Below are positions 24,866-34,631 of a DNA stretch of 39,430 nucleotides, in pieces. Within the stretch, counting starts at the first letter, position 1. Each line of letters starts with the position of its first letter. The position numbers and the translations under genes are program-made. The stretch is from Pantoea agglomerans NBRC 102470 (GTDB lineage: Bacteria > Pseudomonadota > Gammaproteobacteria > Enterobacterales > Enterobacteriaceae), in contig NZ_BCZA01000016.1 in assembly GCF_001598475.1 (NCBI RefSeq), forward strand, positions 1 to 39,430, read 5' to 3'. The notes under the pieces were generated by a model that saw nothing but the letters and a program-made list of their open reading frames with translations, made no database searches and was not told the DNA's origin.

Positions 24866-25372
24866 TTAACCGCGGAAGAAGATATCGCCCGATTTACCCA
24901 TGACGATTTTACCGGTGTCATTGGTAATAAGAATGTAATTGGCGTTGATATAGGCCCAGTGGGTATTTTCCTGCGGAGCAGGCAGATTACGCTTTTGCCA
25001 CTCATTGATGGTGTACGTTTTATCGGTGTACTTCTCTGGCACTGTGTCACCGATTTGGTACTGTTTGTAGTCGATGATGATGGTGCTGAGGTCGTAATTA
25101 GGGTGCGCGCCATTGGAAGGTGCCGGCGTGGTCGGCGTAATACCATCATTAGATTGTGAGCTGGTCGGCGCCTGGCTTTGCGCGGCACCGGCATCCGGCT
25201 GAACGCTGCCCGTATCAGGCGTAGCGGGCTGCGCATCCGGATTAGCAGGCTGAATCTGCGGCGGTGGCGGAACGGTATCCGTTGCTTCGCCAGCGGCTTG
25301 TACAGCGGGGATCAGGCTCAGCGAGCCAACCAGTAATCCCATTGATAAAAGTACACGTTGAGTCCTGCGCAT
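24866..25372 (-). CDS. RcnB-like periplasmic protein with Pro/Gln-rich linker
   Basis: A 168-residue exported protein. A signal peptide ends at VQAAGEA (near residue 27). A low-complexity Pro/Ala/Gln/Ser linker of about 60 residues follows. The C-terminal domain (IGDTVPEKY, then INEWQKRNLPAPQENTHWAYINANYILITNDTGKI) matches the RcnB pattern, in which a tryptophan-centred strand precedes the final hairpin. E. coli RcnB is a periplasmic nickel/cobalt homeostasis protein, but most RcnB-fold proteins are uncharacterised and metal binding is not evident here. The ATG at 25372 has GGAA upstream. Confidence 0.8.
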   Translation of the reverse strand: MRRTQRVLLSMGLLVGSLSLIPAVQAAGEATDTVPPPPQIQPANPDAQPATPDTGSVQPDAGAAQSQAPTSSQSNDGITPTTPAPSNGAHPNYDLSTIIIDYKQYQIGDTVPEKYTDKTYTINEWQKRNLPAPQENTHWAYINANYILITNDTGKIVMGKSGDIFFRG

Positions 25373-25504
25373 AATGATTTCCACGTTGAATTTTGACAGT
25401 CAGGCTAAAGACAATGTTTATCGCACTTCAGTTCCGGCGCACTGACGCTATGTGTAAGGAAAAACAGCGCTATTCACTTTACTGCACACAGGCCAGGTAG
25501 CGGA

Positions 25505-26674
25505 TCACTGTCCGACCACTTTATCCTGAGTTGCCAGATCGACCAACAACGCAATGCCTAAATAGTTACTCCAGTTAAAGCCGTTCTGCAGCACCACAAT
25601 CGCATTGCCGTTACGTTTATCGTAGCCGATAAAACTGGCATAGCCGCCGATATAGCCCACCTGATAGGTGATCTGCTGCTGTTCGAAAGTGTCGGTCACC
25701 CAGGCGATATTCTGCGCCTGCGCGCCCTGCTGATACCACGCCTGATCTACCGCCGCGAAAGCCCGGTCCCGCGCAGCATCACCGGTAGCGCTGAGATGTG
25801 CGCGCAAATAAGCACTCAGATCGCGCGCGTTACTGTAGAGACTGGCCGCGGCCACCATGTTGCCGTGAAAATGCCAGTCAGGCGTCAGCGTGCCGCGGCG
25901 GATTAATTTTGGCTGATCACCTGCATGGCCCAGCGCACGCAATGGATAGCCCGCCAGCGTTTCCGGTACAAAGCTGCTTTGGTTCATTTTTAACGGTGTG
26001 AAGATAAGCTGTGACGCCAGCGTCTGAATATCCTGATGACAACGCGTGCGCAGGATATAACCGAGCAGCGCATAGCCGAGGTTGGAGTAGTGTGGCATGC
26101 GTACCGCGGGTGCAGAGAAGTCCGCCAGATAACTCAGCAGCTTGTCGCTATCAAGATTGCCATAGAAGTTCTCGCCGGTGTCCAGATAACGAACGAACTG
26201 CTGCAGCATCGTCAGATCCATATCCTGTCGCGGCAGACCCGAGGTGTGCGTCACCAGCTGCAGCAGCGTGATGCGCTGCGCGTCAGCGCTGAGGCGAACG
26301 CCTTCCGGCAGAAGATCGGCCAGTGTATCGCTCCAGCGCAGCTTACCCTGATCAACCAGCTGGATAATCACTTCTGCCGTCACGCCTTTACTCAGCGATC
26401 CCAGTGCAAACAGGGTATCGGGCGTGATCGGATAGCGATGCACACGATCGGTGACGCCAAAAGCGTAATAGCGGGTCGGCCCACCGCGATGAATGACCGC
26501 AATGCTGATGCCGGGAACCTGCTTCTGTTGCATGTAATGCTGCACGATGTCGTCGACATTTTCATGAAAGGTGGCGTGTGTCAGATAAACGCGGTCGCCC
26601 ACCGGGGCGGAGGTTTGCGACAGGGTTCCACATCCCGCCAGCAGGAAGATAAAGGCTGGCATGAATCGCGTCAT
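25505..26674 (-). CDS. Beta-lactamase-fold serine hydrolase lipoprotein
   Basis: A 389-residue class-C-beta-lactamase/esterase-like protein. From the start at 26674 it has a short lipoprotein signal, with lipobox LLAGC giving Cys15 at the mature N-terminus. SxxK appears as ALGSLSKGV, and YxN as MPHYSNLGYALLG. The usual third motif (K/H-x-G) is not obvious; the aligned place reads GYIGGYASFIGYD. It may act on peptidoglycan or as an esterase. The frame is open to 26758, adding 28 residues, and neither start has a strong ribosome-binding site. Confidence 0.85.
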   Translation of the reverse strand: MTRFMPAFIFLLAGCGTLSQTSAPVGDRVYLTHATFHENVDDIVQHYMQQKQVPGISIAVIHRGGPTRYYAFGVTDRVHRYPITPDTLFALGSLSKGVTAEVIIQLVDQGKLRWSDTLADLLPEGVRLSADAQRITLLQLVTHTSGLPRQDMDLTMLQQFVRYLDTGENFYGNLDSDKLLSYLADFSAPAVRMPHYSNLGYALLGYILRTRCHQDIQTLASQLIFTPLKMNQSSFVPETLAGYPLRALGHAGDQPKLIRRGTLTPDWHFHGNMVAAASLYSNARDLSAYLRAHLSATGDAARDRAFAAVDQAWYQQGAQAQNIAWVTDTFEQQQITYQVGYIGGYASFIGYDKRNGNAIVVLQNGFNWSNYLGIALLVDLATQDKVVGQ

Positions 26675-26997
26675 TAATCTGCTGATCCACTGGCCGCCAG
26701 GGGTCAGCCGTGCAAGGGAGACTGCAACAGCCGGCCTGCCAGTAAATCCATTTTTCATATATTAATCATTAACTTATTATTATTTAACACGCAACTGTCT
26801 GGCTGGAGCGCAAAAATGTACCATAAAGTGCTGTGGGCTATCGCCTGCACAACGGGGTGAAAGTGGTGCTAAACGCGGTTTAATCACCGCAGCTCGCCCG
26901 AACAGGGTTAGCTGTGTTGCAGTCCACAAGAGTGTACACTGCTGCGGTTTTAAGGCTCAACGCCGCTGAAATTTTGAAATGCCCGGGAGGCAACCGC

Positions 26998-27666
26998 ATG
27001 AAAGAAGGCCCACTGTCCGAAAAAGAGCTGCAATGGCTGGAAGATATGCTGGAAAAATATGGCAGCGAAGCATCGATTATTGATGTCTCCGAGCTCGACG
27101 GCCTGCTGACTGCCGTTCTCTCCGGTCCCGTCACCGTCGAGCCAAGCCAGTGGCTGGTGGCACTGTGGGGTGGCGAGAAGCAGATCCCAAAATGGAGCAA
27201 CGAGCGTGAAATGACGCGCTTTATGTCGCTTTGCTTCCAGCATATGAATGATGTGGCTGACCGCTTATCTGAATTCCCTGAGCAGTTCGAACCGCTGTTT
27301 GGCATCCGCGAAATGGAAGGTCTGGAATTTACCGTGGTGGAAGAGTGGTGCTTCGGCTACATGCGCGGTGTCGCGCTGACCGACTGGTCTGCCCTGCCGC
27401 AGGACCTGCAACCCGCGCTGGACGCCATCGCTCTGCACGGCGTGGAAGAGAACCTTGAAAAGATCGATGCCATGACGCCGGACGAGATGGAAGCCAGCAT
27501 TGAAGCTATCCGTCCTGCTGCGCTGGCGCTGCACGATCACTGGATCTCCCAGCCTGAAGCGATTCCCGTTCCCCAGAAGCCTGTCGCGGCAGAGAAACTG
27601 CCCGGCCGCAACGATCCCTGCCCGTGCGGCAGCGGCAAAAAATATAAGCAGTGCTGTCTGCACTGA
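26998..27666 (+). CDS. yecA: YecA/UPF0149 family protein with SEC-C zinc motif
   Basis: A 222-residue cytosolic protein that closely follows E. coli YecA (221 aa), including [19 protein letters not shown]. The C-terminal SEC-C motif [21 protein letters not shown] binds zinc, as in the SecA tail, and mediates ribosome contact in characterised relatives. The N-terminal UPF0149 domain covers about 180 residues. The ATG at 26998 has GGGAGG upstream. In E. coli yecA is not near uhp, so the neighbourhood is rearranged. Confidence 0.95.
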   Translation: MKEGPLSEKELQWLEDMLEKYGSEASIIDVSELDGLLTAVLSGPVTVEPSQWLVALWGGEKQIPKWSNEREMTRFMSLCFQHMNDVADRLSEFPEQFEPLFGIREMEGLEFTVVEEWCFGYMRGVALTDWSALPQDLQPALDAIALHGVEENLEKIDAMTPDEMEASIEAIRPAALALHDHWISQPEAIPVPQKPVAAEKLPGRNDPCPCGSGKKYKQCCLH

Positions 27667-27689
27667 TCGGCTGCTTAGCCTCACGATCT

Positions 27690-27712
27690 GCCGGGCGGCG
27701 ATTCAGCCCGGC
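27690..27712 (+). terminator. Hairpin after yecA
   Basis: GCCGGGC (27690-27696) pairs with GCCCGGC (27706-27712) around a 9-nt loop. Only scattered T residues follow, so it is a weak or factor-assisted terminator. Confidence 0.45.
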
Positions 27713-27847
27713 ATGCTTCTCTCACGATCCACGACAGTTTGACCTGCATCACTCTGCCCACTCCCTTACCTGAATAGACTGCTCACGACTTGAACAGCTT
27801 CGTGCTTATCGCTAAGGTAAGCGCGATTTTACCCGCCAGGAATAAAC

Positions 27848-28441
27848 ATGATCACCATCGCGCTTATTGACGATCACCTTATCGTCCGCTCCGGCTTTGC
27901 CCAGTTGCTGGGCCTGGAATCGGATTTCCAGGTCGTAGCGGAATTTGGTTCTGGCCGTGAGGCGCTGGCAGGTTTACCGGGCCGGGGCGTTCAGGTCTGT
28001 ATCTGCGATATTTCGATGCCGGATCTCTCCGGGCTGGAGCTGCTGAGCAAGCTGCCGACGGGCCTGGCCACCATCATGCTGTCAGTCCATGACAGTCCGG
28101 CCCTGGTGGAGCAGGCGCTTAATGCCGGTGCGCGCGGATTCCTCTCTAAACGCTGTCGTCCCGATGAACTGATCGCGGCGGTGCGCACGGTCTCCACAGG
28201 CGGCTGTTATCTGACGCCAGAGATTGCGATCAAGCTGGCCGCTGGTCGGCAGGACCCGCTGACCCGACGCGAACGTCAGGTGGCGGAAAAACTGTCACAG
28301 GGCATGGCGGTAAAGGAAATTGCCGTTGAGCTGGCGCTGTCACCGAAAACCGTACATGTCCATCGCGCGAATCTGATGGAGAAGCTCGGCGTCAGCAATG
28401 ATGTGGAGCTGGCGCGCCGCATGTTTGATGGCTGGCAATGA
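27848..28441 (+). CDS. uhpA: Response regulator UhpA
   Basis: A 197-residue NarL/FixJ-type activator of uhpT. The receiver domain has acidic pocket D8-D9, phosphoacceptor D54 in ICDISMPD and the conserved Lys in GFLSKR. The LuxR-type helix-turn-helix is [44 protein letters not shown]. The sequence is nearly the same as E. coli UhpA. Its stop overlaps the uhpB start by 4 bp. Confidence 0.98.
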   Translation: MITIALIDDHLIVRSGFAQLLGLESDFQVVAEFGSGREALAGLPGRGVQVCICDISMPDLSGLELLSKLPTGLATIMLSVHDSPALVEQALNAGARGFLSKRCRPDELIAAVRTVSTGGCYLTPEIAIKLAAGRQDPLTRRERQVAEKLSQGMAVKEIAVELALSPKTVHVHRANLMEKLGVSNDVELARRMFDGWQ

Positions 28442-29937
28442 GCCCCTGTGTTTCGCGGCTGATCTCCATTGTCGCCAGCTTTTTCATCTTCTCGGCGGCC
28501 TGGTTCTGCCTGTGGAGTATCAGCCTGCACCTGGTGGAACGCCCGGAGCTGGCGGTGCTGCTATTCCCGTTTGGCCTGCGTCTGGGGCTGATGCTGCAAT
28601 GTCCACGCGCTTACTGGCCGGTGTTGCTGGTAGCTGAGTGGATCATGCTGATCTGGCTGGCGAAGGTGGTCGCGCTGGCGCATCTGCCGCTGTTAATGGC
28701 AGGCAGTGTACTGACGCTGCTGCCGGTCGCGCTGATCTCCCATTACCGCCATCAGCGTGACTGGCGCACGCTGCTGAGCCAGGGCGCGGCTCTGATCGCC
28801 GCGGCGCTGCTGCAGTCCCTGGCGTGGGCGGGACAGCAGGAGATGCTGAACGCCCTGCTGCTGACGCTCACCGGTGGTCTGACGCTGGCCCCGACCTGCC
28901 TGGTCATCTGGCACTACCTCACCAGCACCCGCTGGCAGCCGCTGGGGCCGGCGCTGGTCTCGCAACCGGTCAACTGGCGCGCCCGGCATCTTATCTGGTA
29001 TCTGCTGCTGTTTGTCATCAGTCTGTGGTTGCAGCTTGGCCTGCCCGCTGAACTGTCGCGCTTTACGCCATTCTGTCTGGCGCTGCCGATTATTGCGCTG
29101 GCCTGGCACTACGGCTGGCAGGGTGCGCTGATCGCGACGCTGATGAACGCAATCGCGCTGATCGCCAGCCAGACCTGGCACGATCATCCGGTCGATCTCC
29201 TGCTCTCGCTACTGGCGCAAAGCCTGACCGGACTGCTGCTGGGTGCCGGTATCCAGCGGCTGCGCGAGCTGAATCAGTCGCTGCAGAGTGAGCTGGCACG
29301 CAACCGGCGCCTGGCGGAACGGCTGGTCGAGACAGAAGAGAACGTGCGCCAGGAGGTGGCGCGCGAACTGCACGATGATATCGGTCAGACGATTACGGCA
29401 ATCCGCACCCAGGCGGGCATTGTGCAGCGCCTGGCGCCGGATAATGGCCGGGTGATCCAGAGCGGCGTCCATATTGAGCAGCTCTCTCTTGGCGTCTACG
29501 ATTCAGTGCGGCGACTGCTGGGACGCCTGCGACCCCGCCAGCTAGATGACCTGTCACTTGAACAGGCAGTTCGCTCCCTGATGCGTGAAATGGAGCTGGA
29601 GGATTGCGGCATCGTCAGTCACCTTGAGTGGCGTATTGATGAGACGCTACTGAGCGAAGCGCAGCGCGTCACGCTGTTTCGCGTCTGTCAGGAGGGGCTG
29701 AACAACATTGTGAAACACGCCAGCGCCAGCGCCGTGACGCTCAAAGGCTGGCAACAGAATGGTCGCGTTTTGCTGGTGATTGAAGATGATGGCTGCGGTC
29801 TGCCGCCAGGTTCCGGTCAGCAGAGCTTTGGTCTGGTCGGGATGCGCGAACGCGTGAGTGCGCTGGGCGGATCGCTGACTATCTCCTGCACCCATGGAAC
29901 CCGCGTCAGCGTGCATCTGCCGCTGCGTATGGCCTGA
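28438..29937 (+). CDS. uhpB: Sensor histidine kinase UhpB
   Basis: A 499-residue membrane kinase that phosphorylates UhpA when UhpC detects external glucose-6-phosphate. The N-terminal 280 residues are largely membrane segments. The HisKA_3 dimerisation helix carries H312 in [12 protein letters not shown], and the ATP-binding domain has [12 protein letters not shown] and [10 protein letters not shown]. Length matches E. coli UhpB (500 aa). The ATG overlaps the uhpA stop, so translation is coupled. Confidence 0.97.
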   Translation: MSPCVSRLISIVASFFIFSAAWFCLWSISLHLVERPELAVLLFPFGLRLGLMLQCPRAYWPVLLVAEWIMLIWLAKVVALAHLPLLMAGSVLTLLPVALISHYRHQRDWRTLLSQGAALIAAALLQSLAWAGQQEMLNALLLTLTGGLTLAPTCLVIWHYLTSTRWQPLGPALVSQPVNWRARHLIWYLLLFVISLWLQLGLPAELSRFTPFCLALPIIALAWHYGWQGALIATLMNAIALIASQTWHDHPVDLLLSLLAQSLTGLLLGAGIQRLRELNQSLQSELARNRRLAERLVETEENVRQEVARELHDDIGQTITAIRTQAGIVQRLAPDNGRVIQSGVHIEQLSLGVYDSVRRLLGRLRPRQLDDLSLEQAVRSLMREMELEDCGIVSHLEWRIDETLLSEAQRVTLFRVCQEGLNNIVKHASASAVTLKGWQQNGRVLLVIEDDGCGLPPGSGQQSFGLVGMRERVSALGGSLTISCTHGTRVSVHLPLRMA

Positions 29938-29946
29938 GGAACCACC

Positions 29947-31275
29947 GTGTTTAACTTTCTGAAAACGCCCGCTAACGCCGCTCCGCTGCAGGACAAAAGT
30001 GAGATTGACAGCCGCTATCGCTACTGGCGACGGCACATCATGTCGACCATCTGGATCGGCTATGCCCTGTTCTACTTTACCCGCAAAAGCTTCAACGCGG
30101 CAGCGCCGGAAGTGATCGCCAGCGGCGTGATGATGCGCACCGATATCGGCCTGCTGGCGACGCTATTTTACATCACCTACGGCCTGTCGAAGTTCTTCTC
30201 CGGCATCGTCAGTGACCGCTCCAACGCCCGTTACTTTATGGGGCTGGGGCTGATCGCTACCGGCGTGGTCAATATCCTGTTTGGCTTTTCCACCTCACTG
30301 TGGGCCTTTGCGCTGCTGTGGACCATCAACGCCTTTTTCCAGGGCTGGGGCGCGCCGGTCTGCGCGCGCCTGCTGACCAGCTGGTATTCACGTAACGAGC
30401 GCGGCGGCTGGTGGGCATTATGGAACACCGCGCACAACGTTGGCGGTGCGGTTATCCCGATCGTTATCGGCGCAGTGGCGCTGCACTATGGCTGGCGAAT
30501 CGGGATGATGATTGCGGGCAGTTTAGCGATCCTCGCCGGACTGTTTCTCTGCTGGCGTCTGCGCGACCGGCCTCAGACTGTCGGACTGCCCGCGGTAGGC
30601 GACTGGCGACAGGATGAGATGGAGATGGCGCAGCAGCAGGAAGGCGCAGGTCTGAGTCGCAAAGCGATCCTGACCCGCTACGTGCTATTCAACCCCTACA
30701 TCTGGCTGCTGTCGTTGTGTTACGTGCTGGTCTATGTGGTTCGCGCGGCGCTCAATGACTGGGGAAATCTCTACATCTCCGACACGCTGGGGGTGGATCT
30801 GGTGACGGCCAACTCGGTAGTCACCCTGTTTGAACTGGGCGGTGTGATAGGCGCACTGGTCGCGGGCTGGGGCTCGGACAAGCTGTTTAACGGCAACCGT
30901 GGCCCGATGAACCTGATTTTTGCAGCCGGGATTTTACTTTCCGTCGGCTCACTGTGGCTGATGCCGTTTACCAGTTACGTGATGCAGGCAGCCTGCTTTT
31001 TTACTACCGGTTTCTTTGTCTTCGGCCCGCAGATGCTGATTGGTATGGCGGCAGCCGAATGTTCCCATAAAGATGCGGCGGGCGCGGCAACCGGCTTCGT
31101 CGGCCTTTTCGCCTATCTTGGTGCGTCACTCTCCGGCTGGCCGCTGGCGTGGGTTATCGACGTCTGGCACTGGAGCGGCTTCTTTGCGGTCATTGCCACG
31201 GCGGCGGGGATCTCCGCCCTGCTGCTGCTGCCGTTTTTAAATGCTCAGGCACCGCGCCCCCTGCCTGAAGCGTGA
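29947..31275 (+). CDS. uhpC: Hexose-phosphate receptor UhpC
   Basis: A 442-residue MFS protein of the organophosphate:phosphate antiporter family that senses external glucose-6-phosphate and signals to UhpB. About 12 membrane segments; conserved blocks include YALFYFTRKSFNAA, GIVSDRSNARYFMG and ERGGWWALWNTAHNVGGA. It is almost collinear with E. coli UhpC (439 aa). The start is GTG at 29947 with GAGGA upstream, 9 bp after uhpB. Confidence 0.97.
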   Translation: MFNFLKTPANAAPLQDKSEIDSRYRYWRRHIMSTIWIGYALFYFTRKSFNAAAPEVIASGVMMRTDIGLLATLFYITYGLSKFFSGIVSDRSNARYFMGLGLIATGVVNILFGFSTSLWAFALLWTINAFFQGWGAPVCARLLTSWYSRNERGGWWALWNTAHNVGGAVIPIVIGAVALHYGWRIGMMIAGSLAILAGLFLCWRLRDRPQTVGLPAVGDWRQDEMEMAQQQEGAGLSRKAILTRYVLFNPYIWLLSLCYVLVYVVRAALNDWGNLYISDTLGVDLVTANSVVTLFELGGVIGALVAGWGSDKLFNGNRGPMNLIFAAGILLSVGSLWLMPFTSYVMQAACFFTTGFFVFGPQMLIGMAAAECSHKDAAGAATGFVGLFAYLGASLSGWPLAWVIDVWHWSGFFAVIATAAGISALLLLPFLNAQAPRPLPEA

Positions 31276-31287
31276 TACGCCTCTCCT

Positions 31288-31309
31288 TTTTGCCCCGAGT
31301 GGGGCAAAA
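31288..31309. terminator. Hairpin between uhpC and uhpT
   Basis: TTTTGCCCC (31288-31296) pairs with GGGGCAAAA (31301-31309) around GAGT. The AT outer stem followed by CTAAGAAATTTT gives a terminator-like structure ending the uhpABC transcript before the separate uhpT promoter. Confidence 0.6.
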
Positions 31310-31321
31310 CTAAGAAATTTT

Positions 31322-31375
31322 CCTGGTTTCGCCTGGATGCTGTCTCAGGCCAGTCTGGCGGCAGGTTTTTACAAT
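31322..31375 (+). promoter_or_regulatory. UhpA-activated uhpT promoter
   Basis: A cluster of CCTGG/CAGG half-sites (CCTGG at 31322 and 31332, CAGG at 31346, CCAG at 31350, CAGG at 31362) precedes a -10 TACAAT at 31370-31375. The -35 position is non-consensus, as expected for an activator-dependent promoter. The repeats resemble the UhpA sites upstream of E. coli uhpT. Transcription would start about 45 bp before the ATG. Confidence 0.65.
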
Positions 31376-31427
31376 GCCAGCCATTCGCTGCCCATTGCAG
31401 CTATTCCAACCAGGAGAATCCCCTTCC

Positions 31428-32819
31428 ATGCTGGCATTCCTCAAACAGGTGCGCAGACCGACGCTGGATCTGCCCATCGAACTGCGGCGCAAGATGTGGT
31501 TCAAGCCGTTTATGCAGTCCTATCTGGTGGTCTTTATCGGCTACCTGACCATGTATCTGATCCGCAAAAACTTCAATATCGCGCAGAACGATATGATCAC
31601 TACCTACGGACTGAGCATGACGCAGCTGGGGATGATCGGTCTGGGCTTCTCCATCACCTATGGCGTCGGGAAAACCCTGGTCTCCTATTATGCTGACGGC
31701 AAAAACACCAAGCAGTTCCTGCCGTTTATGCTGATCCTCTCGGCCATCTGTATGCTGGGTTTCAGCGCCAGCATGGGCACCGGATCCGTCAGCCTGTTCC
31801 TGATGATCGCCTTCTATGCCTTAAGCGGATTCTTCCAGAGTACCGGCGGCTCCTGTAGCTACTCCACCATCACTAAGTGGACGCCGCGCCGCAAACGAGG
31901 TACTTATCTTGGCATGTGGAATATCTCCCACAACCTCGGCGGTGCCGGTGCAGCGGGCGTTGCGCTGTTTGGCGCCAATGTGCTGTTCAACGGCCACGTG
32001 ATTGGGATGTTTATCTTTCCGTCTATTATCGCGCTGATTGTTGGTTTTATCGGCCTGCGCTACGGCAGCGACTCCCCGGAGTCTTATGGCCTGGGCAAGG
32101 CCGAAGAGTTGTTTGACGAAGAGCTGAGCGATGAGGACAAAGAAGCCGAAGATGAGTCGATGACCAAATGGCAGATCTTTGTTGAGTACGTACTGAAGAA
32201 CAAGGTGATCTGGCTGCTCTGCTTCGCCAACATCTTCCTCTATGTGGTGCGCATCGGGATCGATCAGTGGTCAACGGTTTACGCCTTCCAGGAGCTGAAG
32301 CTCTCTAAAGAGGTGGCGATTCAGGGCTTTACCCTGTTTGAAGTGGGCGCACTGGTGGGCACGCTGATGTGGGGCTGGTTATCCGATCTGGCCAATGGCC
32401 GCCGTGCGCTGGTCGCCTGCGTCGCGTTAGCGCTGATTATTGCCACGCTCGGGATCTATCAGCATGCCAGCAACCAGTATGTCTATCTGGCGTCGCTGTT
32501 CGCCCTGGGCTTCCTGGTCTTTGGCCCGCAGCTGTTAATCGGCGTCGCCGCGGTCGGCTTTGTACCGAAAAAGGCAATTGGCGCAGCGGATGGTATCAAA
32601 GGCACTTTCGCCTATCTGATTGGTGACAGTTTTGCCAAGCTGGGCCTGGGCATGATTGCCGACGGCACGCCGATATTTGGCCTGACCGGCTGGGCGGGCA
32701 CCTTTGCCGCACTGGATGCCGCTGCTATCGCCTGTATCTGCCTGATGGCGCTGGTTGCCGTGATGGAAGAGCGTAAGATTCGCCGCGAGAAACGGCTACA
32801 GCGTTTGAAGATGGCGTAA
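31428..32819 (+). CDS. uhpT: Hexose-6-phosphate:phosphate antiporter UhpT
   Basis: A 463-residue inner-membrane MFS antiporter that imports glucose-6-phosphate and related sugar phosphates (and fosfomycin) in exchange for phosphate. The length equals that of E. coli UhpT. Conserved parts include [19 protein letters not shown] and [19 protein letters not shown]. The start at 31428 is the family start (MLAFLKQ), with AGGAG at 31412-31416; the longer frame from 31374 runs into the promoter. It is separated from uhpC by a hairpin and its own promoter. Confidence 0.97.
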   Translation: MLAFLKQVRRPTLDLPIELRRKMWFKPFMQSYLVVFIGYLTMYLIRKNFNIAQNDMITTYGLSMTQLGMIGLGFSITYGVGKTLVSYYADGKNTKQFLPFMLILSAICMLGFSASMGTGSVSLFLMIAFYALSGFFQSTGGSCSYSTITKWTPRRKRGTYLGMWNISHNLGGAGAAGVALFGANVLFNGHVIGMFIFPSIIALIVGFIGLRYGSDSPESYGLGKAEELFDEELSDEDKEAEDESMTKWQIFVEYVLKNKVIWLLCFANIFLYVVRIGIDQWSTVYAFQELKLSKEVAIQGFTLFEVGALVGTLMWGWLSDLANGRRALVACVALALIIATLGIYQHASNQYVYLASLFALGFLVFGPQLLIGVAAVGFVPKKAIGAADGIKGTFAYLIGDSFAKLGLGMIADGTPIFGLTGWAGTFAALDAAAIACICLMALVAVMEERKIRREKRLQRLKMA

Positions 32820-32831
32820 AGATAAAACCGG

Positions 32832-32852
32832 GCCCGGCGTAAGCCGGGCTTT
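32832..32852 (+). terminator. uhpT terminator
   Basis: GCCCGGC (32832-32838), loop GTAA, GCCGGGC (32843-32849), then TTT. A 7-bp GC stem 12 bp after the uhpT stop. Confidence 0.75.
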
Positions 32853-32986
32853 CCCGCCAGGTTCTGCCCTCAGCCATTGATGTAGCCCCACCAATCTGAT
32901 CACTGCCAGTCAGCCCGCCAAACCCTCCCACCCCCTTTCACTTATTCTTTCATCTCGTCCCCGATTATTTAAGAAATTCACTGTCA

Positions 32987-33005
32987 GGTGGTCAGCCTGA
33001 CCACC
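32987..33005. promoter_or_regulatory. 19-bp palindrome upstream of PRD regulator
   Basis: GGTGGTCAG-C-CTGACCACC is a palindrome with perfect 9-bp arms and a single central base. It lies 90 bp before the PRD regulator gene and is a candidate operator. Confidence 0.55.
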
Positions 33006-33013
33006 AGGTTGTG

Positions 33014-33037
33014 GCCATGTTTTAATATTTACATGGC
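33014..33037. promoter_or_regulatory. Spaced inverted repeat upstream of PRD regulator
   Basis: GCCATGT (33014-33020) and ACATGGC (33031-33037) flank a 10-bp AT-only core. Together with the palindrome at 32987-33005 it suggests two protein-binding sites in the regulator's promoter. Confidence 0.5.
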
Positions 33038-33095
33038 ATAGTGCCTTTGTTTAGATGATAACTGACAAGGCGAATAACGGATTAAGCGGAACCTG

Positions 33096-34613
33096 ATGAT
33101 GATGAAGGCGCTGACTGAACGGCAACTGACGATTATGCGACAGCTTATTTCTCATAACAGTTATGTGAGCCTGCACGCTATTTCAGAAAAAACGTCTATT
33201 ACACCCAGAACTCTACGCCGCGATATTGCCGACATTAACGAAAAACTTTCTGACCAGGGAATCAATCTCAGCGGAAAAAGTGGGAGAGGGATCACAATTA
33301 AATTCGCTGATGCGCAGTCGGAAATAGCCGCGCGCCGGATTTTCTCAACCGAGGTGGATGATTTCAGCAGCAACTTCAGGATGCTGAAAATAGCGTCGGA
33401 TTTATTAATGCTGTCACCAAAAAGTTCATCCATCAGCGAACTGGCGGATAAATATTTTATCAGTCGCGCCTCGATAGTGAATGATTTAAAAACATTAGAA
33501 GCATGGTTACATCAGTTTGATTTAACCTTGTTAAAAAGTCGGGTCGGGACCAGCATAAAAGGCAGCGACCATAATATTCGCATGGCGATGAAAGCGCTGG
33601 TGTTAAAATCGATTTATAACCGTCAGGACATGATGGAAAGCCGTCTGGATGAAAGCACGCTGCAGGAGCTTTCAGAGAAGTTTGGTCAGCAGGCTGTCCA
33701 TTTTACCCTGCAATTAATTAATTTTATTGAACAGCAACTGCAATATACGATAAGCGATCCTTACTACATCAATTTATTTACGCATATTCTGGTACTGATC
33801 CACCGCAGTCACTCGCCGATGCACAGGACCGACGCCCGCGCGGTGTCGATGAACCGGGTCAGCGACCATCACGCCTGGCAGGTGTCACTGGCGGTGATAG
33901 AGCGCATTGAGACTGCCTACAACACGGTACTGGTGGCCGAGGAGTCTCACTCCATCTATCAGTATCTGGTCTCCTCCGGTAAGGCGGGCGGTGAGTCACC
34001 GCAGCACGATGACTCGCTGATTTCAGAGCGTGAAACCCGCTTTGCTGAGGCGCTGATTGCCCGGGTGGCGCAGCGTATCAACATTGAAATCACTACCGAC
34101 CAGAACCTGCAGGCGTCATTGTCCTCGCATATCAAACCGATGCTTAACCGCCTCAGATATCACATCCGGATTAAAAATCCGCTGCTGCATGATATTCAGA
34201 CCGAACTGGGCACGGTGTTCGCCGCCGTTAAAGCGGTGATCAGCCAGCTGACGCAGGAGTACAGCCTGGATGAAATCAGTGACGATGAGGTGGCTTATCT
34301 GACGGTGCACATTCAGGCAGCCATCGAAAACAGCATCAAGGTAAAACGGGTCTTGCTGGTCTGCTCCAGCGGTCTGGGCACCTCGCAGCTGCTTTACGGA
34401 CGGATCATCCGTGCCTTTCCCGACTGGAAAATTATCGACATCGTTCCAGGGAAAAATATTGCTGACTCCCTGAAACGACATGAGTGTGACGTGGTGATTT
34501 CCACCATCCGGCTGGAACCGCTGGAAAAACCGGTGGTGTATGTCTCTGCCCTGTTCTCGGCGAAAGATATCGCTCGGGTAACGGAGTGTCTGGTATCGAA
34601 TTCAATTAATTAA
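33096..34613 (+). CDS. PRD-containing transcriptional activator with EIIB-like domain
   Basis: A 505-residue BglG/MtlR-type regulator. The order is an N-terminal helix-turn-helix (LHAISEKTSITPRTLRRDIADIN), a second Mga-type helix-turn-helix (ISELADKYFISRASIVNDLKTL), two PTS regulation domains with candidate phospho-His in LVLIHRSHSPMHR and YLTVHIQAAIEN, then an EIIB-like domain with Cys in VLLVCSSGLGTSQ. No clear EIIA-like tail is present. Its activity is probably set by phosphorylation from HPr and the neighbouring EII proteins. The EIIA gene follows 18 bp downstream. ATG at 33096, 33099 or 33102 are equivalent choices. Confidence 0.9.
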   Translation: MMMKALTERQLTIMRQLISHNSYVSLHAISEKTSITPRTLRRDIADINEKLSDQGINLSGKSGRGITIKFADAQSEIAARRIFSTEVDDFSSNFRMLKIASDLLMLSPKSSSISELADKYFISRASIVNDLKTLEAWLHQFDLTLLKSRVGTSIKGSDHNIRMAMKALVLKSIYNRQDMMESRLDESTLQELSEKFGQQAVHFTLQLINFIEQQLQYTISDPYYINLFTHILVLIHRSHSPMHRTDARAVSMNRVSDHHAWQVSLAVIERIETAYNTVLVAEESHSIYQYLVSSGKAGGESPQHDDSLISERETRFAEALIARVAQRINIEITTDQNLQASLSSHIKPMLNRLRYHIRIKNPLLHDIQTELGTVFAAVKAVISQLTQEYSLDEISDDEVAYLTVHIQAAIENSIKVKRVLLVCSSGLGTSQLLYGRIIRAFPDWKIIDIVPGKNIADSLKRHECDVVISTIRLEPLEKPVVYVSALFSAKDIARVTECLVSNSIN

Positions 34614-34631
34614 TGATAATGGAGAAGCAAA

